Assembly (NCBI GenBank): GCA_009786075.1
Contig: WQTX01000021.1
Location: 1 to 34,464, forward strand
Length of the DNA: 34,464 nucleotides
Reading direction: 5' to 3'
DNA from: Bacteroidota bacterium
GTDB lineage: Bacteria; Bacteroidota; Bacteroidia; Bacteroidales; UBA1715
This document shows, in pieces, positions 22,834-31,103 of this stretch; position 1 is the first letter of the stretch; each line of letters begins with the position of its first letter. Under the pieces are notes generated by a model. The model did no database searches, had not been told where the DNA came from, and worked only from the letters and a program-made list of their open reading frames with translations. Made by a program: the position numbers and the translations under genes.

Positions 22834-24366
22834 CTACCTCCAATTAAAAATATCAAATCTATCAAGCGGACGAATAGTATCGTGCCATTCAAAATTGTCG
22901 AGTTGTGAGTTTGCTTCGTTTATTTCGGCAGGAGGGTCTATAAATCCTTGGGCTTTGGTGCGAAATACAAGGTTCGATAATTTTCCGTCGACAAGATTGG
23001 CAGTTATGTCATTACATTGTTGCTTGTTTACACCTATCAATTCGCCGTCGTCGCGCATAAAATAAAGAAATTCGCCATTTTTCTGCATATCAACCCTGTA
23101 TAACTGATTGTCTTTAATAAAACCTTTTAATGTGTTGCCTTTCATTTGATTGAAACTTGTGGCATCGTCCTGTTCAACCAAAAACGCATTGGCATCAATA
23201 AAAATTTCTTCTATTTGATTGTTTATCAGGCGTAATTGCACACTTCGTCCGGTTAATTGATTTACCTCGTGCCAAACTATGGGGCGAGTGTGCAGCCAAA
23301 TAAGCGAATCGAGCGAATTGTAGTGCAGCGAATCGCACACGCCTTGCAGGTCGCTTTTGAAAAAACGCACTTTGTGATAGGCTTTTATTACGTTATATTC
23401 TACCGAATCAGCGAGTTGCAGCGTGTCATTTTCAGTTTTCATTGGATTGGCAATTGTAAACCGTTGGCTAAACACGCTGTCGGCGTGCAAATAGAGTGAA
23501 TCGGTTTCAAAATCCTTGACTACAAGCAGTTTACCGGTGGCAAATGCAAGTCTTTGTTTACCATCGAGAAAGCCTTCTTTACCAAACAAACTGATTTTTT
23601 CGGTAGTATCAAGAATATGCACATTTCGGCGAGCCCTGCCTATGTCGGTATTGCGGTTGTAATTCAGCGTATCGCCATACACATAGTATGATTGCGAGTT
23701 GAGAAAAGAATTTTTTACGCCTTCGGCAATATTCGTTTGCGTATTGTACCAGCCATTTTCGGTGTAAAACAGGTTTTGGTCGCTTTCTACACGAGTTGGA
23801 CCCGTAAACGAGGCAACTTTTGTTACCGTGTGATAAGCAAGGTCGTCGGTGCGAATAGTGTAATCTTTATTGACCAACACCACCTTATTTTTAAATTGAA
23901 TAAGATTTTCGTTCACGTAAAACGTTCCCACTACGCTTGTGAGCGTATTTGCGCGGTCGGTAATTTTGCCATTATTAGGATAATAACCCACGTTTTCACG
24001 AGTATTATAATCAAGTTTTTGCGTTGTGAGCGTCATGTCTTTGTTAGTCATCGTAATTCGTCCGCGCAGTTGCGCCAAACTTGTTTGACTGCTGTAAAAC
24101 AAGGTGTCGGCATAAATAGTTACGCCCTCGTTGAGAATACGCACATTGCTAAATGCTTCAAAACGATTATCATTTACATAAAAACGTGCGCTATCGCAAA
24201 ACATCAACGCATTTTCGTGTCGAAAAGCAACATTTCCATGTAATCTTCGCACATTGCGGTCGCCTGTCATTACATCGCATTGGGTAATTTCAATTTTGCG
24301 CTTTTGGGCTGTTGCTGAAAAGGCGAGGAGTGTGAATAGTAGGAGTAAAAGAGGTTTTAGGCGCAT
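22834..24366 (-). CDS. OstA-like protein (LptA/LptD N-terminal-type, OstA_2)
   Basis: The 510-residue protein has a signal peptide (1-20, cut after ATA). Residues about 25-200 follow the OstA/LptA beta-jellyroll pattern (NVRRLHGNVAFRHENALMFC, then DSARFYVNDNRFEAFSNVRI), which in Bacteroidota is found in a family called OstA-like. LptA bridges the periplasm for lipopolysaccharide transport; family members are thought to act in LPS export. Later repeats (YGDTLNYNRNTDIGRARRNV) continue the jellyroll stacking, so the protein is longer than LptA. The -7 element TACCTTTG lies at 24417-24410. Confidence 0.85.
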   Translation of the reverse strand: MRLKPLLLLLFTLLAFSATAQKRKIEITQCDVMTGDRNVRRLHGNVAFRHENALMFCDSARFYVNDNRFEAFSNVRILNEGVTIYADTLFYSSQTSLAQLRGRITMTNKDMTLTTQKLDYNTRENVGYYPNNGKITDRANTLTSVVGTFYVNENLIQFKNKVVLVNKDYTIRTDDLAYHTVTKVASFTGPTRVESDQNLFYTENGWYNTQTNIAEGVKNSFLNSQSYYVYGDTLNYNRNTDIGRARRNVHILDTTEKISLFGKEGFLDGKQRLAFATGKLLVVKDFETDSLYLHADSVFSQRFTIANPMKTENDTLQLADSVEYNVIKAYHKVRFFKSDLQGVCDSLHYNSLDSLIWLHTRPIVWHEVNQLTGRSVQLRLINNQIEEIFIDANAFLVEQDDATSFNQMKGNTLKGFIKDNQLYRVDMQKNGEFLYFMRDDGELIGVNKQQCNDITANLVDGKLSNLVFRTKAQGFIDPPAEINEANSQLDNFEWHDTIRPLDRFDIFNWR

Positions 24367-24409
24367 TTATTTATAATTATTAATTATTAATTATTTCAGT
24401 TTAGAGCGG

Positions 24410-24417
24410 CAAAGGTA
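24410..24417 (-). promoter_or_regulatory. -7 element of the OstA-phosphatase operon
   Basis: Minus-strand TACCTTTG (24417-24410), 43 nt before the ATG at 24366. No clear -33 was found. Confidence 0.5.
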
Positions 24418-24481
24418 CTGATTTTTTTATTTTTCGCTTTATTATTGCTGTTAATTATTATTCAGTAAATTTTGCAAAATA

Positions 24482-24513
24482 TTGATTTAAGATAAAAACA
24501 ATTAGTATATTTG
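24482..24513 (+). promoter_or_regulatory. Promoter of the PLD-like gene
   Basis: TTG (24482-24484), 21 bp, TATATTTG (24506-24513), 30 nt before the ATG at 24544. Confidence 0.6.
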
Positions 24514-24543
24514 CTCAATCGAAATCATATAAATATTCAATTT

Positions 24544-25290
24544 ATGGCAAAATTTTTAAATACAAGAAAAGCCGTTTCTGAAATGGAAGATTTAATCAGA
24601 AATGCAGGCGAAAAACTAATTCTTATCTCTCCTTATCTACGACTCTCGAAAGATTTTAAAGAATTGTTGACTTATCGTAATAGTAAAGATAAAATTACTA
24701 CGGTAATATTTGGGAAGTCATATTTAAAACCCGATGAAATGAGTTTTTTACAAGAACTTCGTTTTGTGATTTTGAAATATAATGAAGACTTACACGCAAA
24801 ATGCTACGTAAACGAAGATAAAATGATAATTACATCATTAAATCTTTATGAATTTTCAATGGCAAACAATAAAGAAATGGGCGTATTGATTGATAAAAAT
24901 GACCAAACTGATGCACAACTTTTTGAGGACGCATTTAAAGAAGTTGACTATATTAATGAAACAAGCAAACGTTTTGAATTTTCAACAGTTATAAAACAAA
25001 CTGATGAGAAACCTGTAAAGAAAAGCGAAACACCAATTTCCTACAAACCATCGGGCAAATACGTGTCAACTTCTGCATTATCAAAAGAAATGAAAATTTC
25101 ATCAAAAGAATTGTTTGCAAAATTCGAGAAGCTTGGTTTGATACAAAAAAACTTTGATGAGTGGGAATTAACAAAGCGTGGCGAAAAAATGGGCGGTCAA
25201 GTCAAAAACGGACAATACGGGCAATATATAGCGTGGGCGGAAAATATTAAAGATGTGATAGATGCGCCTGCGGACGCTTTACCGTTTTAA
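24544..25290 (+). CDS. Phospholipase D-like domain protein with C-terminal winged-helix-like part
   Basis: The 248-residue protein has one HKD motif, HAKCYVNEDKMIITSLNL (H84, K86 and downstream N100), followed by EMGVLIDK. Single-HKD proteins form active dimers and include nucleases such as Nuc/BfiI and restriction-related PLDs. The C-terminal part (about 165-235) reads like a winged helix (STSALSKEMKISSKELFAKF, then EKLGLIQKN) with a final GQYGQYIAW. Nuclease or DNA-directed function is inference. It converges on the ATP-binding protein gene; the gap has a hairpin. Confidence 0.8.
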   Translation: MAKFLNTRKAVSEMEDLIRNAGEKLILISPYLRLSKDFKELLTYRNSKDKITTVIFGKSYLKPDEMSFLQELRFVILKYNEDLHAKCYVNEDKMIITSLNLYEFSMANNKEMGVLIDKNDQTDAQLFEDAFKEVDYINETSKRFEFSTVIKQTDEKPVKKSETPISYKPSGKYVSTSALSKEMKISSKELFAKFEKLGLIQKNFDEWELTKRGEKMGGQVKNGQYGQYIAWAENIKDVIDAPADALPF

Positions 25291-25297
25291 TCCATAT

Positions 25298-25344
25298 AAT
25301 AATCTGCGGAATGTGTCTTTTTTTTACACATTCCGCAGATTATT
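25298..25344. repeat. 19-bp hairpin with TGCGGAATGT core (A), bidirectional terminator
   Basis: The arms 25298-25316 and 25326-25344 are perfect complements with a T-rich loop. The core TGCGGAATGT also occurs in hairpin B and a half site beyond the 5' end of the ATP-binding protein gene. It lies between two convergent stops (25290, 25375). Confidence 0.85.
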
Positions 25345-25374
25345 TTTTAAATATATCGTTTATTTTGTTGAATA

Positions 25375-26787
25375 TCAGGAAAATAAATCATCTAAATTCA
25401 CTTCGTTTTGCACATTGCCAAAGTATTGATTTTTGCTTGTGCCAAAAGTGGTAAGCATTGTAAGATGCAACGCCTTTTTAGTGGCGGTAGCAGATTGAAA
25501 TTTTGATAATTTTGCCTGTAATTCCCTGTCATATTCTTTTGTAATGGTGTATTCGTCTTTTGAAAATTTAATCTCGCACACATTAATAACGTTGTCGTTG
25601 CGGTCAATCAGCAAATCAATTTGACGGGTTTTGTCGTCGCTACGCCACGAATTAACGTAATGTACCACGCCCGAAATACCAAGTTTTTGGCGAATTTGCT
25701 CAACATGCGTCAAGCAAAGGAGTTCAAACGAATAACCATACCACGACAATTTGGTGGAACTTTCCCCAAGATTTGTCCAATATTGCGGATTTGTTTGCGA
25801 ACTACCTGCAATAAACGTCAAATAAAACAAACTGTAAAAATCTACTAATTGATACACCTTGTTTTTGTTTTTCTTTCCGTAAGCATTATAAACATTGATA
25901 AAACCGCACATTTCCAAATCCTCTAACACCGAAGTCAATCCGCCGCCATCGAGAATTTTCGACTGCGCAACAATTTCTTCGCGGCTCATTCCCATACGTT
26001 TTTTGCCCAAGATTTCAACAATTGTAATGTGTTTCGTGTATTTTTTGAACAGCGATGCAAACAGTTTTTTGAACTCGCCTTTCAATATGCTGTCTTTGCT
26101 AAAAAACAGATTATCAATATTTTGACTTAAACTTTTGCCTTTTTTCAGTTGTTCCAAATAATACGGTATTCCACCCATAATCATATAACATTCGGCTATT
26201 TGATACCGGCTGAATTTGATATTTTTGTATTCCAAAAACTCCTCTGTTTCTTTGAGCGTAAAAGGATTAAGGTACATTTGCGCAGTAACCCGATTATGAA
26301 GTCCCCCGCGATTTTTAATAATTTTGTTGGTAATCCACGACGTTGCCGAACCGCAGATAATCAATAAAATGTCGCCGCGCGACGAGGCAAAGGTGTTCCA
26401 AAAATATTCAAAAGCCGATAAAAACCCCGATTTCATAGTATCGAACCAAGGCAGTTCGTCGAAGAAAAGAACTTTTCGCTCTTTTGATTTTGAATTTTCG
26501 ATAAAATGCTGCAACTGCTCAAACGCATCTTGCCAATCACCGACGGCAGGATAGGGGTATTTGCTGTGTTTTTTCAACGCTTTTCCGAAATTTTTCAACT
26601 GCATTTTTTTTGTTGCATTTTCTGCGCCCGAAACATAAAAAAAGAAATTATTATCAAAAAATTCTTTGATTAAAAACGTTTTTCCAACACGTCGTCTTCC
26701 CAAAATTGCCAAAAACTCCGATTTGGACGAATGATAGCATTCATCAAGCATTGCGCGCTCTTTTTGTCTTCCTATTATTGCTCTCAT
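25375..26787 (-). CDS. ATP-binding protein, ATPase_2 plus DUF234/PD-(D/E)XK type
   Basis: The 470-residue protein has Walker A GRRRVGKT (30-37) and Walker B VLFFDELPW (D110, E111). A sensor-like segment (IICGSATSWI) follows, then a winged-helix part (about 255-305) and a C-terminal DUF234-like domain with D391, E405 and K407 (IDLLI...CEIKFS), consistent with a PD-(D/E)XK nuclease fold. This family is expanded in Bacteroidota and Archaea; its role is not settled. Its surroundings are odd: TGCGGAATGT hairpins on both sides, a good promoter with a half site inside, and a decayed tail of a second copy upstream, which together suggest duplication. Confidence 0.88.
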   Translation of the reverse strand: MRAIIGRQKERAMLDECYHSSKSEFLAILGRRRVGKTFLIKEFFDNNFFFYVSGAENATKKMQLKNFGKALKKHSKYPYPAVGDWQDAFEQLQHFIENSKSKERKVLFFDELPWFDTMKSGFLSAFEYFWNTFASSRGDILLIICGSATSWITNKIIKNRGGLHNRVTAQMYLNPFTLKETEEFLEYKNIKFSRYQIAECYMIMGGIPYYLEQLKKGKSLSQNIDNLFFSKDSILKGEFKKLFASLFKKYTKHITIVEILGKKRMGMSREEIVAQSKILDGGGLTSVLEDLEMCGFINVYNAYGKKNKNKVYQLVDFYSLFYLTFIAGSSQTNPQYWTNLGESSTKLSWYGYSFELLCLTHVEQIRQKLGISGVVHYVNSWRSDDKTRQIDLLIDRNDNVINVCEIKFSKDEYTITKEYDRELQAKLSKFQSATATKKALHLTMLTTFGTSKNQYFGNVQNEVNLDDLFS

Positions 26788-26804
26788 AATAAAAATATTT
26801 TGCG

Positions 26805-26835
26805 CAAAGATATAAAAAAATCAACATTCCGCAAA
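26805..26835 (-). promoter_or_regulatory. Promoter of the ATP-binding protein gene with embedded TGCGGAATGT half site
   Basis: Minus strand: TTTG (26835-26832), 19 bp, TATCTTTG (26812-26805), a textbook Bacteroidota promoter. The half site (26823-26840) covers the -33 and part of the spacer, so a factor binding the core motif would control transcription. Confidence 0.7.
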
Positions 26836-26896
26836 ATATTCTAAAAAATAATCTGCGGAATGTATGAAAAATAAGCACATTCCGCAAATTATTTTT
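26823..26896. repeat. TGCGGAATGT hairpin B plus half site
   Basis: The half site AACATTCCGCAAAATATT is at 26823-26840. The hairpin arms 26844-26863 and 26877-26896 match at 19 of 20 positions. The last arm and its right flank are similar over 51 bp (45 identical, by eye) to the flank of hairpin A at 25327-25377. Confidence 0.85.
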
Positions 26897-26963
26897 GAAA
26901 TATGTTTTTTATTATGTTGAATATCAAACAAATACACAGCTTAAATTTTCTTCGTTTTTGAGT
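26897..26963 (-). pseudogene. Decayed 3' tail of a second ATP-binding protein gene copy
   Basis: Reading the minus strand to a TGA at 26926-26924 gives ILKNEENLSCVFV, which aligns with the intact C-terminus NVQNEVNLDDLFS: N, E, N, L and F are shared, and both stops are followed by the same spacer and hairpin. Upstream of these codons the similarity stops at a GTCAAC-type repeat. Nothing else of the gene remains. Confidence 0.55.
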
Positions 26964-27025
26964 ATTTCCTTGTCAACTTGTTTACTTGTTAACTCGTCAA
27001 CTAAAACCTCGTTTACTCGTCAACT
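26964..27025. repeat. GTCAACTTGTTAACTCGT tandem-word repeat, copy 2
   Basis: Same family as 15710-15755. The last residues of MoxR (LVDE) and its TAA are read from its words CTCGTCAACTAA on the opposite strand. Confidence 0.75.
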
Positions 27026-27981
27026 AAACCACTAATAATACTATCAACTGAAAGTCCCTCTGCATCAGCCTTATAATTTTTTACCAATCGATGGCGTAAA
27101 ATTGGCAACGCAATAGCTTTTACATCTTCAATATCGGGCGAAAACTTGCCGCGCACGGCTGCGTGGGCTTTTGCGCCGATTATTAAATATTGCGAAGCAC
27201 GCGGTCCCGCTCCCCACGACAGGTATTCGCAGGCGGATTTGCTTGCGTGTTCCGAATTTTTACGTGTTTTTGCCACAAGGCGCACTGCATAGTCAATCAC
27301 GCTATCGTTTACCGGAATTTTGCGTACCAAATTTTGAAAAAACAGAATTTCTTCTGCCGAAACAATCGTATTTATTTGCACATCGGCATCAACAGTTGTA
27401 GCTTTTACAATTGCAATTTCTTCAGAAATACTTGGGTAATCAAGCAGCACGTTGAACATAAAACGGTCTAACTGTGCTTCGGGAAGAGGGTAGGTGCCTT
27501 CCTGTTCAATAGGGTTTTGTGTAGCAAGTACAAAAAACGGCTCGTCAAGTTTGTATGTTTTACCGCTTGCCGTTACGGCATGTTCCTGCATAGCCTCTAA
27601 AAGAGCTGCTTGGGTTTTTGGCGGTGTGCGGTTGATTTCGTCAGCTAAAAGGAAATTCGTAAAAACGGGACCTTTGATAAAACTAAATTCCCGGTTTTTA
27701 TCTAAAATTTCTGTTCCCACAATATCGCTCGGCATAAGGTCGGGTGTAAATTGTATGCGGTTGTTTTTCAATCCCAAAGCCTCGGCAATAGTGGTTACAA
27801 GCAGCGTTTTTGCCAACCCCGGCACACCCACAAGCAAGCAATGCCCGCGGCTAAAAATTGAAAGCAATACGGTGTCAATTACATCTTCTTGACCTATAAT
27901 TTTTTTGTGGATTTCCTGTTTTAGTGCAGCGTATTTGCTGTGCAGGCTTTTTACTGCTTCTATGTCGTTGGTGTAGTTCAT
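27013..27981 (-). CDS. MoxR-family AAA+ ATPase
   Basis: The 322-residue ATPase carries Walker A VGVPGLAKT (51-59), Walker B LLADEINR (D113, E114), and the MoxR signature FVLATQNPIEQEGTYPLPEA followed by QLDRFMF. MoxR ATPases act as chaperones for assembly or activation of metalloproteins and VWA-domain partners. In Bacteroidota moxR is usually followed by a DUF58 and VWA genes; here the next gene downstream is the unrelated ATP-binding protein, so the usual partners are absent locally. The C-terminus is read from a dispersed repeat. Confidence 0.92.
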   Translation of the reverse strand: MNYTNDIEAVKSLHSKYAALKQEIHKKIIGQEDVIDTVLLSIFSRGHCLLVGVPGLAKTLLVTTIAEALGLKNNRIQFTPDLMPSDIVGTEILDKNREFSFIKGPVFTNFLLADEINRTPPKTQAALLEAMQEHAVTASGKTYKLDEPFFVLATQNPIEQEGTYPLPEAQLDRFMFNVLLDYPSISEEIAIVKATTVDADVQINTIVSAEEILFFQNLVRKIPVNDSVIDYAVRLVAKTRKNSEHASKSACEYLSWGAGPRASQYLIIGAKAHAAVRGKFSPDIEDVKAIALPILRHRLVKNYKADAEGLSVDSIISGLVDE

Positions 27982-27998
27982 AAGGTTTGAGGTTTAAA

Positions 27999-28075
27999 CG
28001 TCATTCCTGCGAAGGCAGGAATCCCCTAATAATAGTATCATTTTTGAGGAGATTCCTGCCTTCGCAGGAATGACG
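27999..28075. repeat. 25-bp perfect inverted repeat, CATTCCTGCGAAGGCAGGAA family
   Basis: The arms 27999-28023 and 28051-28075 are perfect complements around a 27-nt spacer; each arm contains its own palindrome TTCCTGCGAAGGCAGGAA. This repeat type is seen in many bacteria. It lies between yebC and moxR, both on the minus strand. Confidence 0.9.
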
Positions 28076-28084
28076 GGTTAAGGG

Positions 28085-28795
28085 TTATGCTATGTTAGTG
28101 AAAACGTTTTGCACATCATCATCTTCTTCAATTTTGTCCAAAAGTTTTTCAATATCAACCAATTGTTCTTCGGTAAATTCTTGTGGAGTGGTTGGAATAC
28201 GTTGTAAATCGGCTTTTAAAAGTTCTACGTGCAGGTTTTCCAAGGCTTTGCTCATATTGCCAAAATCAACGAAATCGGCATAAATAAAAATACTATCGTC
28301 CACAACTTCGGTGCTTTCAAGACCAGCATCAATTAATTCAAGTTCCAATTCTTCTACATCAATTGCATCGGTTTTTTTGATTTCAAACACAGCTTTGCGG
28401 TTGAACATAAACTCCAAAGAACCGGTAGGAACTAACTGTCCACCGCTTTTGTTGAAGTAAGATTTTACGTTGGCAACGGTGCGGGTAGTGTTATCGGTAG
28501 CACATTCCACCACCACAAGCACGCCGTGCGGACCTTTGCCTTCGTACAACACCTCGCTGTAATTGTCGGTGTCTTTGCCCGATGCCCGTTTTATGGCAGC
28601 ATCAATGTTGTCTTTAGGCATATTTTGCGCTTTGGCGTTCAATATTGCCGTGCGCAATTTTGCGTTCATTTCAGGGTCGGCGCCGCCTTCTTTTGCCGCC
28701 ATTGTTATTGCTTTTGCCAAACGAGGAAAAATGCGCGACATTTTGTCCCAACGTTTTTCTTTGGCTGCTCTTCGGTATTCAAATGCTCTTCCCAT
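28085..28795 (-). CDS. yebC: YebC/PmpR-family regulator (TACO1)
   Basis: The 236-residue protein is full length. The N-terminus [20 protein letters not shown] is typical of the Bacteroidota YebC, then [20 protein letters not shown] and [18 protein letters not shown]. YebC-family proteins were annotated as transcriptional regulators; some members instead relieve ribosome stalling at proline stretches, so either role is possible. The protein is cytoplasmic. Its start follows MITE-like copy B. Confidence 0.93.
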   Translation of the reverse strand: MGRAFEYRRAAKEKRWDKMSRIFPRLAKAITMAAKEGGADPEMNAKLRTAILNAKAQNMPKDNIDAAIKRASGKDTDNYSEVLYEGKGPHGVLVVVECATDNTTRTVANVKSYFNKSGGQLVPTGSLEFMFNRKAVFEIKKTDAIDVEELELELIDAGLESTEVVDDSIFIYADFVDFGNMSKALENLHVELLKADLQRIPTTPQEFTEEQLVDIEKLLDKIEEDDDVQNVFTNIA

Positions 28796-28802
28796 AAGTG
28801 TA

Positions 28803-28933
28803 AGCCCCCCTAAATCCCCCCTTCAAGGGGGGACTTTGGAACTGTGGTTTAATTATTTGTTTTGGTCTTTATATTTTCATTTCTTTTCAAATGCTTCAGA
28901 AGTCCCCCTTGAGGGGGATTTAGGGGGCTTTTT
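28803..28933. repeat. MITE-like element with C-rich inverted ends, copy B
   Basis: The ends AAGCCCCCCTAAATCCCCC and GGGGATTTAGGGGGCTTTTT are inverted; the interior GGAACTGTGGTTTAAT matches copy A at 12959-13098. It fills the gap between the acidic protein and yebC. Confidence 0.88.
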
Positions 28934-29432
28934 ATTCCTCCTCATCTTCATCTTCATCGAAATCTTCTTCGCCGATTTCATATTCATCGTAATCATCATC
29001 GTCGTCATCAAAATTTTCGATGGATTTTTTGTTTTCGTCCTCCTCTTCTTCGTCTTCCTCAACGCCCAATTCATTTTTAATGTCCAACTCAATATCTTTT
29101 GCTGCAACTTCCATGCTTCCGAAATCGGCATCAAAATCGTCTATATCATCAGAATATTTTTCTTGATACATTTCTTGAATATCGTCGCGTAGAACGCCAT
29201 TATCATCGTAATCATCATCATCGCTGATAAGTTTTTTTGCTTCGGCTATTGACATTCGTACCAAATAATATTTTTCTTCGGTTTCAAATGGAAGAGCCCA
29301 TTGTCCGTTGCCATCACGGTCGGTGTACGACACAAGATGCTCGAAAAATCCGGTTGGATACGAAAGTTTAATTTGTTCCTGAATTTCAGTGTCTAATTTT
29401 TCAAAATCTTTAATAATACGTGGTTTTGCCAT
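28932..29432 (-). CDS. Conserved Bacteroidota acidic protein of unknown function
   Basis: The first 70 residues (RIIKDFEKLDTEIQEQIKLS, then YPTGFFEHLVSYTDRDGNGQ) are a compact conserved region that I recall from many Bacteroidota, sometimes mislabelled DNA primase. From about residue 70 the protein becomes extremely acidic, with Asp/Glu runs (DDDDYDDNG, VEEDEEEEDEN, and a long Asp/Glu tail from 140 to 166). It has no signal peptide. The acidic tail recalls disordered tails of RNA-polymerase delta-like proteins, but there is no evidence for that role. The stop codon lies at the edge of MITE-like copy B. Confidence 0.75.
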   Translation of the reverse strand: MAKPRIIKDFEKLDTEIQEQIKLSYPTGFFEHLVSYTDRDGNGQWALPFETEEKYYLVRMSIAEAKKLISDDDDYDDNGVLRDDIQEMYQEKYSDDIDDFDADFGSMEVAAKDIELDIKNELGVEEDEEEEDENKKSIENFDDDDDDYDEYEIGEEDFDEDEDEEE

Positions 29433-29520
29433 ACGAATAAGTTAATTTTTAAATTTTTGCCAAATAAATAAAAAATTGTTGATACAATCAAATTTTATAA
29501 AAAAGTTTTTTTATTTTTTT

Positions 29521-29656
29521 GAACGCGGATAACGCAGATGACGCGGATTTAAACGGATTTTATATTGATTAGTAATTAGGTAAAAACATAGTTTATCTGC
29601 GAAAACCCCGAAGGGCTCGACGAAGTCAATCTGTGTTATCCGTGTCATCTGCGTTC
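29521..29656. repeat. GCAGATGACGCGGAT-family inverted element, second intergenic copy
   Basis: The arms 29521-29549 and 29628-29656 match approximately. The nested CCCCGAAGGGCTCGACGAAG module is at 29605-29624, reversed relative to the 21086-21236 copy. It fills the gap between glmM and the acidic-protein gene; no ORF is seen there. Confidence 0.85.
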
Positions 29657-31065
29657 TAAATATTTTTTTTAATCGCATCAATGATAGTTTGAGCCAATAA
29701 ATGCGCCTGTTCCTCACTTTTATGTTCGGCATAAATGCGGATAATAGGTTCGGTGTTCGATTTTCGCAAATGCACCCAGCCTTCGGCGAAATCAATTTTT
29801 ACACCGTCGACGGTGTTGATTTTTTCGTGAGAAAATTGTTTTGCAATTTGCTCTAAAAGCGCATCAACATTAATGTTTGGCGTGAGTTCGATTTTATTTT
29901 TTGAAACTACGTAATTAGGGTAGGTGTCGCGCAATTCTTTGCAGGTTTTTCCGCTTTTTGCCAAATGCGTTAAAAACAGCGCAATACCCACAAGTGCATC
30001 GCGTCCATAGTGCAGTTCGGGGTAAATAACGCCGCCGTTGCCTTCGCCGCCAATCACTGCGTTGGTAGCTTTCATTTTTTCAACCACATTCACTTCGCCC
30101 ACCGCTGCTGCATTGTATGTTCCACCATGCCAAGCGGTTACATCTGCCAATGCTCTGGTTGAAGATAAATTGCTTACGGTATTTCCTCCGGTTGCTGAGC
30201 CTGTCGAAGCATTTTCTTGCGAAAGTATATAGTCGGCAATTGCCACAAGCGTATATTCTTCGTTAAAAAGCGAACCATCATTATTAATAATCGCCAATCT
30301 GTCAACATCGGGGTCAACAACAAAACCAACGTCGGCTTTTTGCGTTTTTATAAGTTCTACAATATCGCCCACGTGTTCGGGCAATGGCTCGGGATTATGT
30401 GGGAAAATACCGTTTGGTTCGCAATACAGCGGTAGAATATTTACCACACCTAATGCTTTAAATAATTGCGGTAACACTATGCCTCCCACCGAATTAACGC
30501 AGTCTATCGCTACGGTAAAATTCGCTTTTTTAATTGCATCGCAATCCACAAGCGGAAGTGCACAAACTGCATCAATATGTTTTTTATTATAGGTATCGTT
30601 GCGTTCAATTGTTCCCAAAGCATCAACTTCGGCAAACGAAAATGCTTGCTCTGCGGCTAATGCCAACACTTCTTGACCGGCTTGTGCGTTCAAAAATTCG
30701 CCTTTGGCGTTCAAAAGTTTTAGTGCATTCCATTGTTTGGGGTTATGACTTGCCGTTACAATAATTCCGCCGTCAGCCTGTTCCATTGGTACGGCAATTT
30801 CAACCGTAGGCGTAGTTGCCAAATCAATATCAACCACTGTAAAACCAAGTCCCACAAGCGTTTGTGAAATAAGACTGGTTACCATTGCACCCGAAATACG
30901 GGCATCACGACCAATAACTAAGCGTTTTGTACCATTTGGTGTGTTTTGCAAAATCCACGTGCCGTAAGCTGCCGCAAAAGTTACAATATCAATAGGAGTG
31001 AGGTTGTTGGTTGGTTCACCGCCAATTGTTCCTCGAATACCTGAAATAGATTTTATTAGTGTCAT
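29656..31065 (-). CDS. glmM: Phosphoglucosamine mutase GlmM (or phosphomannomutase-like)
   Basis: GlmM converts glucosamine-6-phosphate to glucosamine-1-phosphate for UDP-GlcNAc synthesis. The protein is 469 residues from the ATG at 31065; the longer frame to 31098 crosses the -7 element. The active-site serine is S106 in VTASHNPKQWN, the metal loop DPDVDR is at 251-256, the sugar loop is GGEGNGG and the phosphate loop RKSNTEPIIRI. Residues 286-292 (ASTGSAT) are encoded by a dispersed palindromic repeat (30190-30210) just before the conserved GNTVSNLSSTRAL, an in-frame insertion on a surface loop. Motifs alone do not separate GlmM from phosphomannomutase. Confidence 0.85.
   Translation of the reverse strand: MTLIKSISGIRGTIGGEPTNNLTPIDIVTFAAAYGTWILQNTPNGTKRLVIGRDARISGAMVTSLISQTLVGLGFTVVDIDLATTPTVEIAVPMEQADGGIIVTASHNPKQWNALKLLNAKGEFLNAQAGQEVLALAAEQAFSFAEVDALGTIERNDTYNKKHIDAVCALPLVDCDAIKKANFTVAIDCVNSVGGIVLPQLFKALGVVNILPLYCEPNGIFPHNPEPLPEHVGDIVELIKTQKADVGFVVDPDVDRLAIINNDGSLFNEEYTLVAIADYILSQENASTGSATGGNTVSNLSSTRALADVTAWHGGTYNAAAVGEVNVVEKMKATNAVIGGEGNGGVIYPELHYGRDALVGIALFLTHLAKSGKTCKELRDTYPNYVVSKNKIELTPNINVDALLEQIAKQFSHEKINTVDGVKIDFAEGWVHLRKSNTEPIIRIYAEHKSEEQAHLLAQTIIDAIKKNI
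30190..30210. repeat. GCTTCGACAGGCTCAGCAAC-type repeat inside glmM
   Basis: GGTTGCTGAGCCTGTCGAAG (to 30210) is a very common dispersed bacterial repeat unit, here in frame in glmM coding sequence and encoding ASTGSAT on the minus strand. Confidence 0.75.
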
Positions 31066-31087
31066 ATGTGTTTGTGTTGAATTAGGG

Positions 31088-31095
31088 CAAAAATA
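31088..31095 (-). promoter_or_regulatory. -7 element for glmM
   Basis: Minus-strand TATTTTTG (31095-31088), 22 nt before the ATG at 31065. Four tandem TTGTAAA units (31104-31131) occupy the -33 region. Confidence 0.6.
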
Positions 31096-31103
31096 CATTT
31101 TAA

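Noticed and set aside
26788-27012. Small antisense RNA gene at the TGCGGAATGT hairpin B
   Set aside because: The hairpin is better explained as the terminator of the decayed gene copy; no separate promoter was found.
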